Below, piece after piece: positions 43,600 to 51,773 of a DNA stretch of 64,000 nt (the stretch's first letter is position 1; the number at the start of each line of letters is the position of its first letter). The stretch is from the NCBI GenBank assembly GCA_023383795.1, contig JAHDYJ010000001.1, forward strand, positions 142,094-206,093, read 5' to 3'. A program made the translations under genes and the position numbers. Source of the DNA: Burkholderiales bacterium (GTDB lineage: Bacteria > Pseudomonadota > Gammaproteobacteria > Burkholderiales > SG8-39). The notes under the pieces were generated by a model, which searched no databases, was not told the DNA's origin, and worked only from the letters and a program-made list of their open reading frames with translations.

Positions 43600-45557
43600 A
43601 CGCAGCGAACCCGCGACCCGGCGTCGGCGAGGCTCCGCTCCTCGAGCGGCTCGCTTTCGAGCGTCTGCTGGCCGACCTCATGGCGCGCCTCGCGAGCGTC
43701 ACGAGCGACCGCATCGCGGTGGAGATCGAGCGTGCCCTAACGGAGCTGGTCGAGTTTCTCGGCTACGATCGCTGCACCTGCGGCGAATTCGACGCGGACG
43801 GCGCGTTGAGCGTCGTGTGCTCGGCTGCCGTCGGCGGCCTCGAGCCGCTCCCGCAGGGTCCGTTCGGCGCCTCGCTCCCATGGTTCCTCGGCGAGCTTCG
43901 CGCCGGCCGGACCGTCGCGCTTGCGACGATCCCGGACGACCTTCCGCCGGAGGCGAGCGCCGAGGTGGAGCACTGCCGGCGGATCGGGCTCCGCTCCCAT
44001 CTCTCGCTTCCGCTGCGCCTCGGCGGCCGGGTGATCGGTGTCCTGTCGTTCGCAGGTTTGCGCAGCACGCGAACCTGGCCCGAGGAGGTGATCACCCGCC
44101 TTGCCATCATCGGGGAGGTCTTCGCGAACGCGATGTCACGCGCGCGATTCGAAGAGGAGGCGCAGCGGCTGCGGAGCCGCCTGTGGCACGCGGATCGCGT
44201 GGCCCGGGTCGGTGCGCTCACCGCGGCGATCGCGCACGAGCTGAATCAGCCGCTGGCGGGCATCCTGAGCAACGCTCAGGCCGGGCTGCGGTATCTCGAC
44301 CGCAAGATCGCAGAGTCCGACGACCTCCGGGCGATCCTCGAGTCCATCGTGCGCGACGACAAGCGCGCGGCGGAGACGATCCGGACGATGCGCGCGCTGT
44401 TGCGGCGGGACGAATCGCGCCGCGCGCGGATCGATGCCGCCGCGGCACTGCGCGAGGTCCTCGACCTGCTCTCGGCGGACCTTCGCCTCCAGGGGATACA
44501 GGTCGACGTCGAGCTCGAAACCGGCTGCTGGGTCGTGGCCGACAAGGCGCAGATCGAGCAGGTTGCGCTGAATCTGATCCTCAATGCCGCCGCTGCAATG
44601 CAGGCGTGTCCACGAGAAGCGCGCCGCCTTTGGCTCGCTGGGAGTCGCACCCGGGATGGCCGCGTCGTCGTCACGGTCCGCGATTCCGGGACGGGGATCG
44701 CCCCAGAACGCGCCGAACTGGTTTTCGAGCCGTTCTGGACCACGCGGCCCGACGGGCTCGGGCTCGGGCTTGCGATCTGCCGCTCGATCGTCGAGGCGCA
44801 CGGGGGCTCGATCGGGGTCGAGCCCGGTTCCGAAGGTGGGGCGACCATCCGCTTCGAGCTCCCTGCCGAGGAGAACGCGAGCGACGGGGTCGCGGTGCCA
44901 ACAGCCAAAGAGACTCAATCGCAAGGCGCGACCCCGTTCGCCGCCGGGGGGCCGACCGTCTGCGTGGTCGACGACGACGCGAGCATCCGCGAAAGCCTCG
45001 TGCGTCTGCTCGAGTCCGCCGACATGAGGGCAGCGTCCTACGCGTCCGCGCAGGAGTTCCTGGAACGCGGATCCGATGCCGACGTTGCCTGCATCCTGCT
45101 CGACGTCCGGATGCCGGGAATGACCGGGCTCGAGCTCCAGGAGCAACTCGTGGGTGCAAGTGCGCCGCCTTCGATCGTGTTCCTGACGGCGAACGGCGAC
45201 GTCGCCACGGGCGTGGAGGCGATGCGGGCGGGAGCGGTCGACTTCCTGCAAAAGCCGGTCGATCAAGACTTGCTCATCGCCGCGGTGCGCAAGGCGCTGG
45301 CGCGCCACGCCGCCGGACAGACCCGGAGGGCCGAGCAGGCCCGGTCCAGGGCGCTGATTGCCCGGCTCTCCGCCCGCGAGCGCGAGATCATGGACCACGT
45401 AGTCCGGGGCCGGATGAACAAGCAGATTGCCGCCGATCTCGACATCGCGGAGCAGACCGTCAAGCAGCATCGCGGCCGGGTCATGGAGAAGATGGAAGTC
45501 CGTTCCGTCGCCGAGCTGGTTCGGGTCTGCGAAGCGGCGGGAATCGCACCAAAGTAG
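43596..45557 (+). CDS. Fused GAF-histidine kinase-REC-LuxR (FixLJ-like) regulator
   Basis: One polypeptide of 653 residues that carries a whole two-component pathway. A GAF-like domain spans about 25-180. The kinase has H214 in AIAHELNQPLAG, the N-box NLILNAAAAM and G-boxes DSGTGIAPE and FWTTRPDGLGLGLAI. A Q-rich linker (430-452) leads to a FixJ-type receiver (453-570) with D503 in LLDVRMPGMTG, and a LuxR-type DNA-binding domain (588-650: LSAREREIMDHVVRGRMNKQIA). Kinase and regulator are usually separate genes. The GTG start overlaps the MFS stop. Its last codons overlap operator copy C. Confidence 0.88.
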   Translation: MNAANPRPGVGEAPLLERLAFERLLADLMARLASVTSDRIAVEIERALTELVEFLGYDRCTCGEFDADGALSVVCSAAVGGLEPLPQGPFGASLPWFLGELRAGRTVALATIPDDLPPEASAEVEHCRRIGLRSHLSLPLRLGGRVIGVLSFAGLRSTRTWPEEVITRLAIIGEVFANAMSRARFEEEAQRLRSRLWHADRVARVGALTAAIAHELNQPLAGILSNAQAGLRYLDRKIAESDDLRAILESIVRDDKRAAETIRTMRALLRRDESRRARIDAAAALREVLDLLSADLRLQGIQVDVELETGCWVVADKAQIEQVALNLILNAAAAMQACPREARRLWLAGSRTRDGRVVVTVRDSGTGIAPERAELVFEPFWTTRPDGLGLGLAICRSIVEAHGGSIGVEPGSEGGATIRFELPAEENASDGVAVPTAKETQSQGATPFAAGGPTVCVVDDDASIRESLVRLLESADMRAASYASAQEFLERGSDADVACILLDVRMPGMTGLELQEQLVGASAPPSIVFLTANGDVATGVEAMRAGAVDFLQKPVDQDLLIAAVRKALARHAAGQTRRAEQARSRALIARLSAREREIMDHVVRGRMNKQIAADLDIAEQTVKQHRGRVMEKMEVRSVAELVRVCEAAGIAPK

Positions 45558-45561
45558 GATT
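45542..45561 (+). promoter_or_regulatory. Operator copy C, upstream of sulP-ppk2
   Basis: AATCGCACCAAAGTAGGATT differs from copies A and B at two positions (GC for CG). It abuts TTCACC (45560-45565), a 16-base spacer and TAGAGT (45582-45587), with sulP starting at 45635. It includes the stop codon of the fused regulator. Confidence 0.65.
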
Positions 45562-45634
45562 CACCGCTGGTGCGCGAGCGGTAGAGTGTCGCACGGCCTC
45601 CGTTCGGCCCTCCTCCGGACGGCTTCCTGCGACT

Positions 45635-47344
45635 GTGACGCCATCCGATCTCGTCCCCAGCATCGCCTGGCTGCGGCGCTACCCCCGCGAGTGGCTGCGC
45701 CCGGACCTCCTCGCCGGCCTGACCGCGGCGGCGGTGGTGATCCCCAAGGCGATGGCCTACGCCACGATCGCGGGCCTGCCGCTGCAAGTCGGCCTGTACA
45801 CCGCGATCGTGCCGATGGTCGTCTATGCGGTGCTCGGCACGTCGCGCCCGCTGAGCGTCAGCACGACGACCACGATCGCGATCCTCGCGGCCGCCGAGCT
45901 CGGCCGGGCCGCGCCCGACGGGGATGCCGGCACGCTGATCGCCGCCGCCGCCACGCTCGCGGTGCTCGTCGGGATCCTGCTCGTGGCGGCTGCAGTCCTG
46001 CGGCTCGGCTTCGTCGCCGACTTCATCTCCGAGCCGGTGCTGACCGGGTTCAAGTCGGGCATTGGGCTGGTCATCGTGGTCGACCAGATCCCGAAGCTGC
46101 TGGGCGTTCACATCGAGAAGACGGGGTTCTTCCGGGATCTCGTCGCGATCGCCGGCGAGCTGCCCAACCTCTCGACCGCGACGCTCGTGCTTGCCGCGTC
46201 CCTGCTTGTCCTGATATTCGCCCTCGAGCGGCTCGCTCCACGTGCACCCGCCCCGCTGATCGCAATCGCGCTCGCCATCGCGGCCTCAGGCCTGCTCGGC
46301 TTCGCCGATGCGGGCGTGGCCACGGTCGGCAGCATCCCGAGCGGCCTGCCCACGCCGGTGTGGCCACGCCCCGAGCTCGTCGCGGAAATGTGGCCGGCGG
46401 CGGCCGGCATCGCGCTCATGAGCTTCACGGAGACGATCGCCGCCGCGCGCGCCTTCGGCTGGCTCGGCGAGCCCAGGCCGGTTCCCAACCAGGAGCTGCT
46501 CGCGGTGGGCCTCGGCAACGTGGCCGGCGGCCTGCTCGGCGCAATGCCCGCGGGCGGCGGCACGACGCAGACGGCGGTCAACCGGAAGGCGGGCGCGCGC
46601 ACGCAAGTCGCTGAGATCGTCACGGCAGCGGCGGCCGTCGCGACGCTCCTCCTGCTTGCTCCGGTGATCGCGTTGATGCCGCAGGCCGCGCTGGCGGCAG
46701 TCGTGGTCGCCTACTCGCTCGACCTGATCAAGCCCGCGGAGTTCGGCGAGATCCGCCGCGTGCGCCGCATCGAGTATTGGTGGGCGCTGATCGCGTTCGC
46801 CGGCGTCGTGCTGCTCGGAACGCTCAAGGGCATCGTCGTCGCGGTGATCGCATCGCTGCTCGCCCTCGCGCAGCAGGCGTACAACCCGCCGGTCTACGCC
46901 TTGGGGCGAAAGCGCGGGACGCAGGTGTTCCGCGCGCTCTCGACCGAGCATCCGGACGACGAGACCTGGCCCCGCCTGCTGATCCTGCGGGCCGAGGGAC
47001 GCCTCTTCTTCGCCAACGCGCAGCGCGTGGCCGACAAGATCCGGCCCTTCATCGAGAAGGCGAGGCCGTCGGTGGTGCTGCTCGACTGCAGCGCCATCAT
47101 CGACATCGAATACACCGCGGTCAAGATGCTCGTCGAGGGCGAGGAGAAGCTGCGGGACGAGGGAATCGCACTCTGGCTGGCGGCGCTCAACCCCGAGGCG
47201 CTGGCGGTCGTGCAGCGCTCGCGGCTCGGAGCGACCCTCGGCCGGGACCGGATGTTCTTCAACGTGCAAACCGCGATCGAGCGGTACGAGAAGCTCGCAC
47301 CCGCGAACGCGGTGGCTGCGTCTCTTCAACCTGGAAGGAGCTGA
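45635..47344 (+). CDS. SulP family anion transporter
   Basis: A SLC26/SulP carrier of 569 residues. The membrane part (to about 430) shows DLLAGLTAAAVVIPKAMAYATIAGLPLQVGLYTAIVP, the family signature near the N-terminus, and VGLGNVAGGLLGAMPAGGGTTQTAVNRKAGARTQ. A C-terminal STAS domain (about 440-555) contains ILRAEGRLFFANAQRVADKI and LLDCSAIIDIEYTAVKML. Substrates in the family include sulfate, bicarbonate and dicarboxylates such as succinate and fumarate. The start is a GTG with a weak ribosome binding site. It stands 4 bases before ppk2. Confidence 0.88.
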   Translation: MTPSDLVPSIAWLRRYPREWLRPDLLAGLTAAAVVIPKAMAYATIAGLPLQVGLYTAIVPMVVYAVLGTSRPLSVSTTTTIAILAAAELGRAAPDGDAGTLIAAAATLAVLVGILLVAAAVLRLGFVADFISEPVLTGFKSGIGLVIVVDQIPKLLGVHIEKTGFFRDLVAIAGELPNLSTATLVLAASLLVLIFALERLAPRAPAPLIAIALAIAASGLLGFADAGVATVGSIPSGLPTPVWPRPELVAEMWPAAAGIALMSFTETIAAARAFGWLGEPRPVPNQELLAVGLGNVAGGLLGAMPAGGGTTQTAVNRKAGARTQVAEIVTAAAAVATLLLLAPVIALMPQAALAAVVVAYSLDLIKPAEFGEIRRVRRIEYWWALIAFAGVVLLGTLKGIVVAVIASLLALAQQAYNPPVYALGRKRGTQVFRALSTEHPDDETWPRLLILRAEGRLFFANAQRVADKIRPFIEKARPSVVLLDCSAIIDIEYTAVKMLVEGEEKLRDEGIALWLAALNPEALAVVQRSRLGATLGRDRMFFNVQTAIERYEKLAPANAVAASLQPGRS

Positions 47345-47348
47345 AACC

Positions 47349-48170
47349 GTGAATGCGAAGGCAAGGAAGAAAGCGGCGAGCGCCGCAGCGCCCAACGGGA
47401 AACTGAAGCGCAAGGCCTACGACAAGGAACTCGCAAAGCTGCACGTCGAGCTCGTCAAGCTCCAGGAGTGGGTCAAGTACAAGGGCCTGAAGGTATGCGT
47501 CGTCTTCGAAGGGCGCGACGGCGCAGGCAAGGGCGGAACCATCAAGGCGATCACCGAGCGGGTGAGTCCGCGCGTGTTCCGCGTGATCGCGCTCCCCGCG
47601 CCGACCGAGCGCGAGAAGAGCCAGATGTACGTGCAGCGCTATCTCCCGCACTTGCCGGCGGCCGGCGAGGTCGTGATCTTCGACCGCAGCTGGTACAACC
47701 GCGCGGGCGTGGAGCGGGTAATGGGCTTTTGCACCGAGGAGATGGCCCAGAAGTTCCTGAAGGCGGTGCCGCTCGTCGAGAAGGCGATGGTCGATTCGGG
47801 GGTCATCCTCATCAAGTACTGGCTCGAGGTGAGCCCGGAAGAGCAGACCCGCCGGCTCGAGTCGCGCATCGACGACGGGCGCAAGATCTGGAAGCTCTCA
47901 CCGATGGATCTCAAGTCGTACAGCCGTTGGTACGAATACTCGCGGGCGCGCGACGAGATGTTCAAGGCGACCGACACCGGGTTCGCACCGTGGCACATGG
48001 CACGGTCGGACGACAAGCGGCGAGCGCGCTTGAACATCATCAGCCACCTCCTCGGCCAGATTCCCTACAAGAGCGCGCCACGGGAGAAGGTGAAGCTGCC
48101 GAAGCGGCAGAAGCCCGGCGGCTACCGCGAGCCGGACTATCCGTTCAAGTTCGTCAAGGAGCGGTTCTGA
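47349..48170 (+). CDS. ppk2: Polyphosphate kinase 2 (PPK2)
   Basis: A P-loop polyphosphate kinase of 273 residues that makes nucleoside triphosphates from polyphosphate and NDPs (or the reverse). It has Walker A VFEGRDGAGKGGTIKAI, the conserved RVIALPAPTEREKSQMYVQRYLPHLPAAGEVVIFDRSWYNRAGVERVMGFC stretch with the Walker B aspartate in FDRSWYNR, and the lid region SRIDDGRKIWKLSPMD. A single PPK2 domain with a short basic N-terminus suggests class I. The start is GTG 47349 behind AAGGAG. It is effectively joined to sulP. Confidence 0.92.
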   Translation: MNAKARKKAASAAAPNGKLKRKAYDKELAKLHVELVKLQEWVKYKGLKVCVVFEGRDGAGKGGTIKAITERVSPRVFRVIALPAPTEREKSQMYVQRYLPHLPAAGEVVIFDRSWYNRAGVERVMGFCTEEMAQKFLKAVPLVEKAMVDSGVILIKYWLEVSPEEQTRRLESRIDDGRKIWKLSPMDLKSYSRWYEYSRARDEMFKATDTGFAPWHMARSDDKRRARLNIISHLLGQIPYKSAPREKVKLPKRQKPGGYREPDYPFKFVKERF

Positions 48171-48549
48171 CACGCGCACGGCAGCGCCGGGAGTCCGGAG
48201 GCTAGTGAGTCCTCGGCGTGCCCAGGCCCTGGCGGTCCGCGACCGAAGCCTCCCGTCTTCTCGGCGTCCGCGAACGACATCGCAATGGTGACGTCGAGCC
48301 CGTGCTGCTGATTGCATAGCGATGCGTGCCGCTCCGACGGGCAGCGCGGATCAGGTCACGGCAGGGAGAGCGCCTTGATCGCGAAATCCACCAGCAACTG
48401 GATCACGTACTGGGGGCCCTGCTCGAAGGTCCGCCCGCCTGCGAGCACGAACGCGCTTCCGAGCGCCGTTTCGTCCGCGGCATGCCTTGCGCCGTGAGCG
48501 CGCCGCCTCGAGCGCTGCGTGAGGCCTCGATGCATCCGCAGAGCCGTCG
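48171..48549. other. Gap with traces of a decayed minus-strand gene
   Basis: No intact gene is seen in these 379 bases. On the minus strand, in one frame ending with TGA at 48356, about 30 residues read like a real C-terminus (ALGSAFVLAGGRTFEQG, then PQYVIQLLVDFAIKALSLP), while sensible text just upstream is in another frame. This fits a frameshifted or truncated gene. I do not recognise the family. Confidence 0.4.
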
Positions 48550-49419
48550 GTGAGCGGTCCGGTCCCCGAATGGGTGCTGACCGCGTTCGCCGCGGTCACC
48601 GTCTTCACGGTCATGTTCACGCTGGGGCTCGGTATCGCAGCGAGCGAGCTGCGGTGGCTCTGGCGGCACCCTGGGCCAATCGTCCGCGGCCTGTTCTGCG
48701 TTCTGGTCGCCGTTCCGGCGGCGGCCCTCGCGATCACGCGCGGGCTCGAGCTGCCGCGGCTCGCCGAGATCGGCATCGTGCTCATGGCGATCTCCCCCGG
48801 TGCGCCGGTCGCGCTGCGCCGGTCGCTCAGTGCCGGCGGGCATCGCGCCTTCGCGCCGAGCTTGCAGATCGGCGTGGCAGCGCTCGCGGTGGTCTCCATG
48901 CCGCTCTCCATCGCGGCGCTGAACCACGTCTACGCCGGACACGCGGCGATCTCGCCCTGGGACGTCGCGCGGCAGGTGTTCGTGGCGCAGCTTCTCCCGC
49001 TCGGCCTCGGCATTGCGATCAGACACTCGAACGAGCCGCTCGCCGCCCGGATCGAGCCGCACCTGGCTCGGATCGGAACGCTGCTCCTCGTCATGCTCGC
49101 AGTTCTCGCACTCGTCGCCACGTGGGAGGTCACGGTCCGTGCCGGCCTCCGGGTGGCGGCGGCAATCGTGCTCACCACGGCAGCCGCGCTCGGGCTCGGT
49201 CACGCGCTCGGCGGTCCGGAGCCCGCCACGCGCACGGCGGTAGCGATCACGAGCGCCGCGCGCAACCCGGGCCTCGCGCTGCTGGTGGCGACGCTCAACT
49301 CGGCGCCGCCGGCCGTCAAGACCACCGTGCTCGCCTACCTCGTGATCTCGGTGTTCGCGATCGTTCCGTACGTCGTTTGGCGTCGCCACGCGCGGGGGCG
49401 GACCCCAATGGCGCCCTGA
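48550..49419 (+). CDS. BASS-like (bile acid:Na+ symporter fold) transporter
   Basis: A membrane protein of 289 residues with nine to ten helices. FTVMFTLGLGIAASELRWLWRHPGPIVRGLFCVLVAVPAAALAI and VLMAISPGAPVALRRSLSAGGHRAFAPSLQ (around residues 20-110) match the BASS/SBF fold, as does SAARNPGLALLVATLN in the second half, where the family has its crossover motif. The start is GTG 48550. Substrate unknown. The gene is preceded by the decayed region and followed within 3 bases by the next reading frame. Confidence 0.78.
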   Translation: MSGPVPEWVLTAFAAVTVFTVMFTLGLGIAASELRWLWRHPGPIVRGLFCVLVAVPAAALAITRGLELPRLAEIGIVLMAISPGAPVALRRSLSAGGHRAFAPSLQIGVAALAVVSMPLSIAALNHVYAGHAAISPWDVARQVFVAQLLPLGLGIAIRHSNEPLAARIEPHLARIGTLLLVMLAVLALVATWEVTVRAGLRVAAAIVLTTAAALGLGHALGGPEPATRTAVAITSAARNPGLALLVATLNSAPPAVKTTVLAYLVISVFAIVPYVVWRRHARGRTPMAP

Positions 49420-49421
49420 CT

Positions 49422-50318
49422 TTGCGCCCGCAAGCTCATTACCGTTGCTCCAGAAAGCGGGTACGTCGCGACAAGGAGCGGCTAGCAATCCTCGCGTTTG
49501 CTGCCTGCCTCCCACTGTCCAGCGTCCTCGCGCAGCAGTCGCCGGCCCCAGACGTCGGGCAGTCGAGGACACGAGAATCCGCCGAGGCAGCGTCCCCGGA
49601 GGCGTTCCCTTTGCTTGCCCACGCCCGGGGCTGGCGCGGGTTGATCGAGCTCAAGCGGCAGAACACGGCACGCCATTCACCCGACGAGTCGACTCGATCG
49701 ACGCTAAAGATCGACACGTTCCTCGACGGGCCGGTGACGCTGTTCCGCCTCGAGTTCCCGTTTCCGGACGAGGAGACCGATTTCAGCGGCAGCCCGTTCC
49801 ACCCGCGCCTCGGGGACATCAAGACCCGGATCGGATTGCGCGCGCTGGAGGTTGGCCGCCACACGCTTGCGTCGTTCGTCGAAGTCACCTTCCCGACTGC
49901 GAATCCCCCGTCGCTCGGGACCGGCAAATACCAGCTGAGCGCAGGCGTCCGCATGCTGGCCGCGGTGGAACTGCCGCTGGTGGATCCGAAGCGCCACACC
50001 ACCCGGTTCGAGGTCCAGGTTCAGCAGGTGAACTCGGTGGGCGGCGACCCGAGCCGCAAGGAGATCAACCACACCAAGCTCGAGCTCACGCTCTACGATG
50101 TCTGGCTCCGGGAATACACCTTCAAGCTGAAGGTGAAGCCTACCGTGGACTGGATCAGGGACGGCGAGACCGGCGCGGTCGGCGAGTTGGAGGGCGGCAT
50201 CCTGTTCGCCCGCCACTGGCGCGCGTGGCTGATGTTCGGCCGCCGGCTCTGGGGACCCGATGGCATCGCGGCGACTTACGACGACCGGGTGGAGCTCGGC
50301 GTGGCGCGGACGTTCTGA
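49422..50318 (+). CDS. Predicted outer-membrane beta-barrel protein, start unclear
   Basis: About 298 residues if a TTG at 49422 is used. A signal peptide (KERLAILAFAACLPLSSVLAQQ) is followed by alternating amphipathic strands such as LIELKRQN, VTLFRLEFPFP, LGDIKTRIGLRAL and FEVQVQQVNSVGG, and the last residue is phenylalanine (VELGVARTF), as in outer-membrane barrels. No ATG or GTG lies near the signal peptide. An AAGGAG at 49473 points to an ATC at 49488, which would be a rare start. The family is not recognised. Confidence 0.6.
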   Translation: MRPQAHYRCSRKRVRRDKERLAILAFAACLPLSSVLAQQSPAPDVGQSRTRESAEAASPEAFPLLAHARGWRGLIELKRQNTARHSPDESTRSTLKIDTFLDGPVTLFRLEFPFPDEETDFSGSPFHPRLGDIKTRIGLRALEVGRHTLASFVEVTFPTANPPSLGTGKYQLSAGVRMLAAVELPLVDPKRHTTRFEVQVQQVNSVGGDPSRKEINHTKLELTLYDVWLREYTFKLKVKPTVDWIRDGETGAVGELEGGILFARHWRAWLMFGRRLWGPDGIAATYDDRVELGVARTF

Positions 50319-50350
50319 GCGGACGCCGCGCGCCGCGCCGAACGGCGCCT

Positions 50351-50908
50351 TTACTTCTTGATCTTCGTGATCTTGTTGCCCTGGATGCCGAGCGCGGCCA
50401 TCGCGCCCTTCTGGTCGAAGATGAAGGCGTAGATCTTGTCTTTTGCGGTTGTCGTGGTCATCGACTTGGCGAGGCCCTCGTCGGCGACTACGACCGACGG
50501 CCCGACGCCGACCTCGAACCCTTCGCTCTTGTCGAGATACTTGAGCGTCTCCTCGCTCAGGAAGAACATCGCGTAGCCGTATTTCTGCGCGCCGGCCTGG
50601 AGGCCGTACGACGCGCCGGCTGTGTTGTAGTAGGCAACGGCCTTGCCGCCTCGGTACAGGACGCCTTCGCCGTACTGGCCGCCGATCCCCAGCCCGGCCT
50701 TGATGATCCCCGGGAACACGAGGACGGCGACCGCGTCCTTGCCGACCGCCTTGGCCCCGGGGTTCTTGGCGTAGAGCGCGTTGAGCGCCGCCCGCGCGTC
50801 GCGGTTGAGCTCGGCGGCGCTGGCTCCAGCGGCAGGCCGCGGCAGCGCGAGGGCAGCGGCGGCGGCGAACATCGCGACGAGAGTGAGTGAACGAAGCAGC
50901 TTGGTCAT
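50351..50908 (-). CDS. SYLF/YSC84-domain lipid-binding protein
   Basis: An exported protein of 185 residues. A signal peptide ends near RPAAGASA. The SYLF (Ysc84) domain follows: AVAVLVFPGIIKAGLGIGGQYGEGVLYRGGKAVAYYNTAGASYGLQAGAQKYGYAMFF across residues 60-120, with VGVGPSVVVADEGLAKSMTTTTAKDKIYAFIFDQKG and a C-terminal GNKITKI. These domains bind phosphoinositides in yeast; the bacterial role is unknown but envelope-associated. AAAGGAGGATCC precedes the ATG at 50908. Confidence 0.87.
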   Translation of the reverse strand: MTKLLRSLTLVAMFAAAAALALPRPAAGASAAELNRDARAALNALYAKNPGAKAVGKDAVAVLVFPGIIKAGLGIGGQYGEGVLYRGGKAVAYYNTAGASYGLQAGAQKYGYAMFFLSEETLKYLDKSEGFEVGVGPSVVVADEGLAKSMTTTTAKDKIYAFIFDQKGAMAALGIQGNKITKIKK

Positions 50909-51111
50909 CGGATCCTCCTTTCGAGGCAGACAGGGCACGCTTTCGAGTCGCAGTGCCGACAACGGTGCCAGTAGTGCATTAGTAAGAATTCCGGCCATCT
51001 GCGAGGCCGCAGACTTCATCCGGCTCGAGCCGCTGCACGAGCGTGCTGCCGCAAAACGCGCACACAGACGCTGCCTCGGCATGAACGCGGATGCCGCGGT
51101 CGCGAACAGCA

Positions 51112-51465
51112 TCAGCGGCCCATGCGCCGGTCGTACGCCTGTGAGAAGCGGCTGCTGAGTCCGGGATCGCGCTGCGTCGACCCTTTCGCGTCGAACTGGA
51201 CGCGCACGCTGCCGTCGGCTTGGCGCGCGACGACTACCGTCACGTCGATTCCGTCCTTCGCGCCGCGAATGAGCCCCGTCGCGGGATCGGCCGACGCGAC
51301 CTGGACACCAGCGTCCTGCACGCCGCCCAGCGCTGCGTTCCAGGCGCGGTCGAAGTTCGACGGCCCGGTGGGCGGATAGACCGGCACCGGCTCGTAGACG
51401 ACGCAGCCCGCCAGCGCCACGCTTCCCAGGATGAACACCAAAACGATGCGAAGTGCGCGTAACAT
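51112..51465 (-). CDS. Small lipoprotein of unknown function
   Basis: A protein of 117 residues with a lipoprotein signal (VLVFILGSVALAGC) and lipobox LAGC, then VVYEPVPVYPPTGPSNFDRAWNAALGGVQDAGVQV. The rest (ATGLIRGAKDGIDVTVVVARQADGSVRVQF) reads as a small alpha/beta domain seen in many short proteobacterial lipoproteins. Function unknown. It stands alone between the SYLF gene and a porin-like fragment on the same strand. Confidence 0.75.
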   Translation of the reverse strand: MLRALRIVLVFILGSVALAGCVVYEPVPVYPPTGPSNFDRAWNAALGGVQDAGVQVASADPATGLIRGAKDGIDVTVVVARQADGSVRVQFDAKGSTQRDPGLSSRFSQAYDRRMGR

Positions 51466-51474
51466 GCCCGCCTC

Positions 51475-51753
51475 TCATTGAGCCGGTTGCCAGAAAACAA
51501 GATGCCGCAGCGGAAGCTGGATCCGTGTGTTCGTCGCGGAGACGCCGTCCACGTCGGTCGCTTCGCCCCAGACCAGCTCGCCGCCGATGATGAGCGTCGG
51601 CGTGAACCGATGCAGCAGGTTCGCCGACGCGTACACCACGCGGCGCAGCGCGCCGTCGCCGCTCGTCCACCGTGTGCTGGCGCCGGCGACGGCCATCGCC
51701 GACCCGACATCTCGCATTCGTGCAGCCTCCTGTGTGGACGCGTGACCGTGCAA
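51475..51753 (-). pseudogene. C-terminal remnant of a porin-like gene
   Basis: About 60 residues at the C-terminal end read like the last strands of an outer-membrane porin (ANLLHRFTPTLIIGGELVWG, then TNTRIQLPLRHLVFW). The upstream part is not barrel-like and the usual signal peptide and first two thirds are missing. This fits a truncated gene. A short intact protein is less likely. Confidence 0.5.
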
Positions 51754-51773
51754 GCGTTATGCCTGGAACTGCT

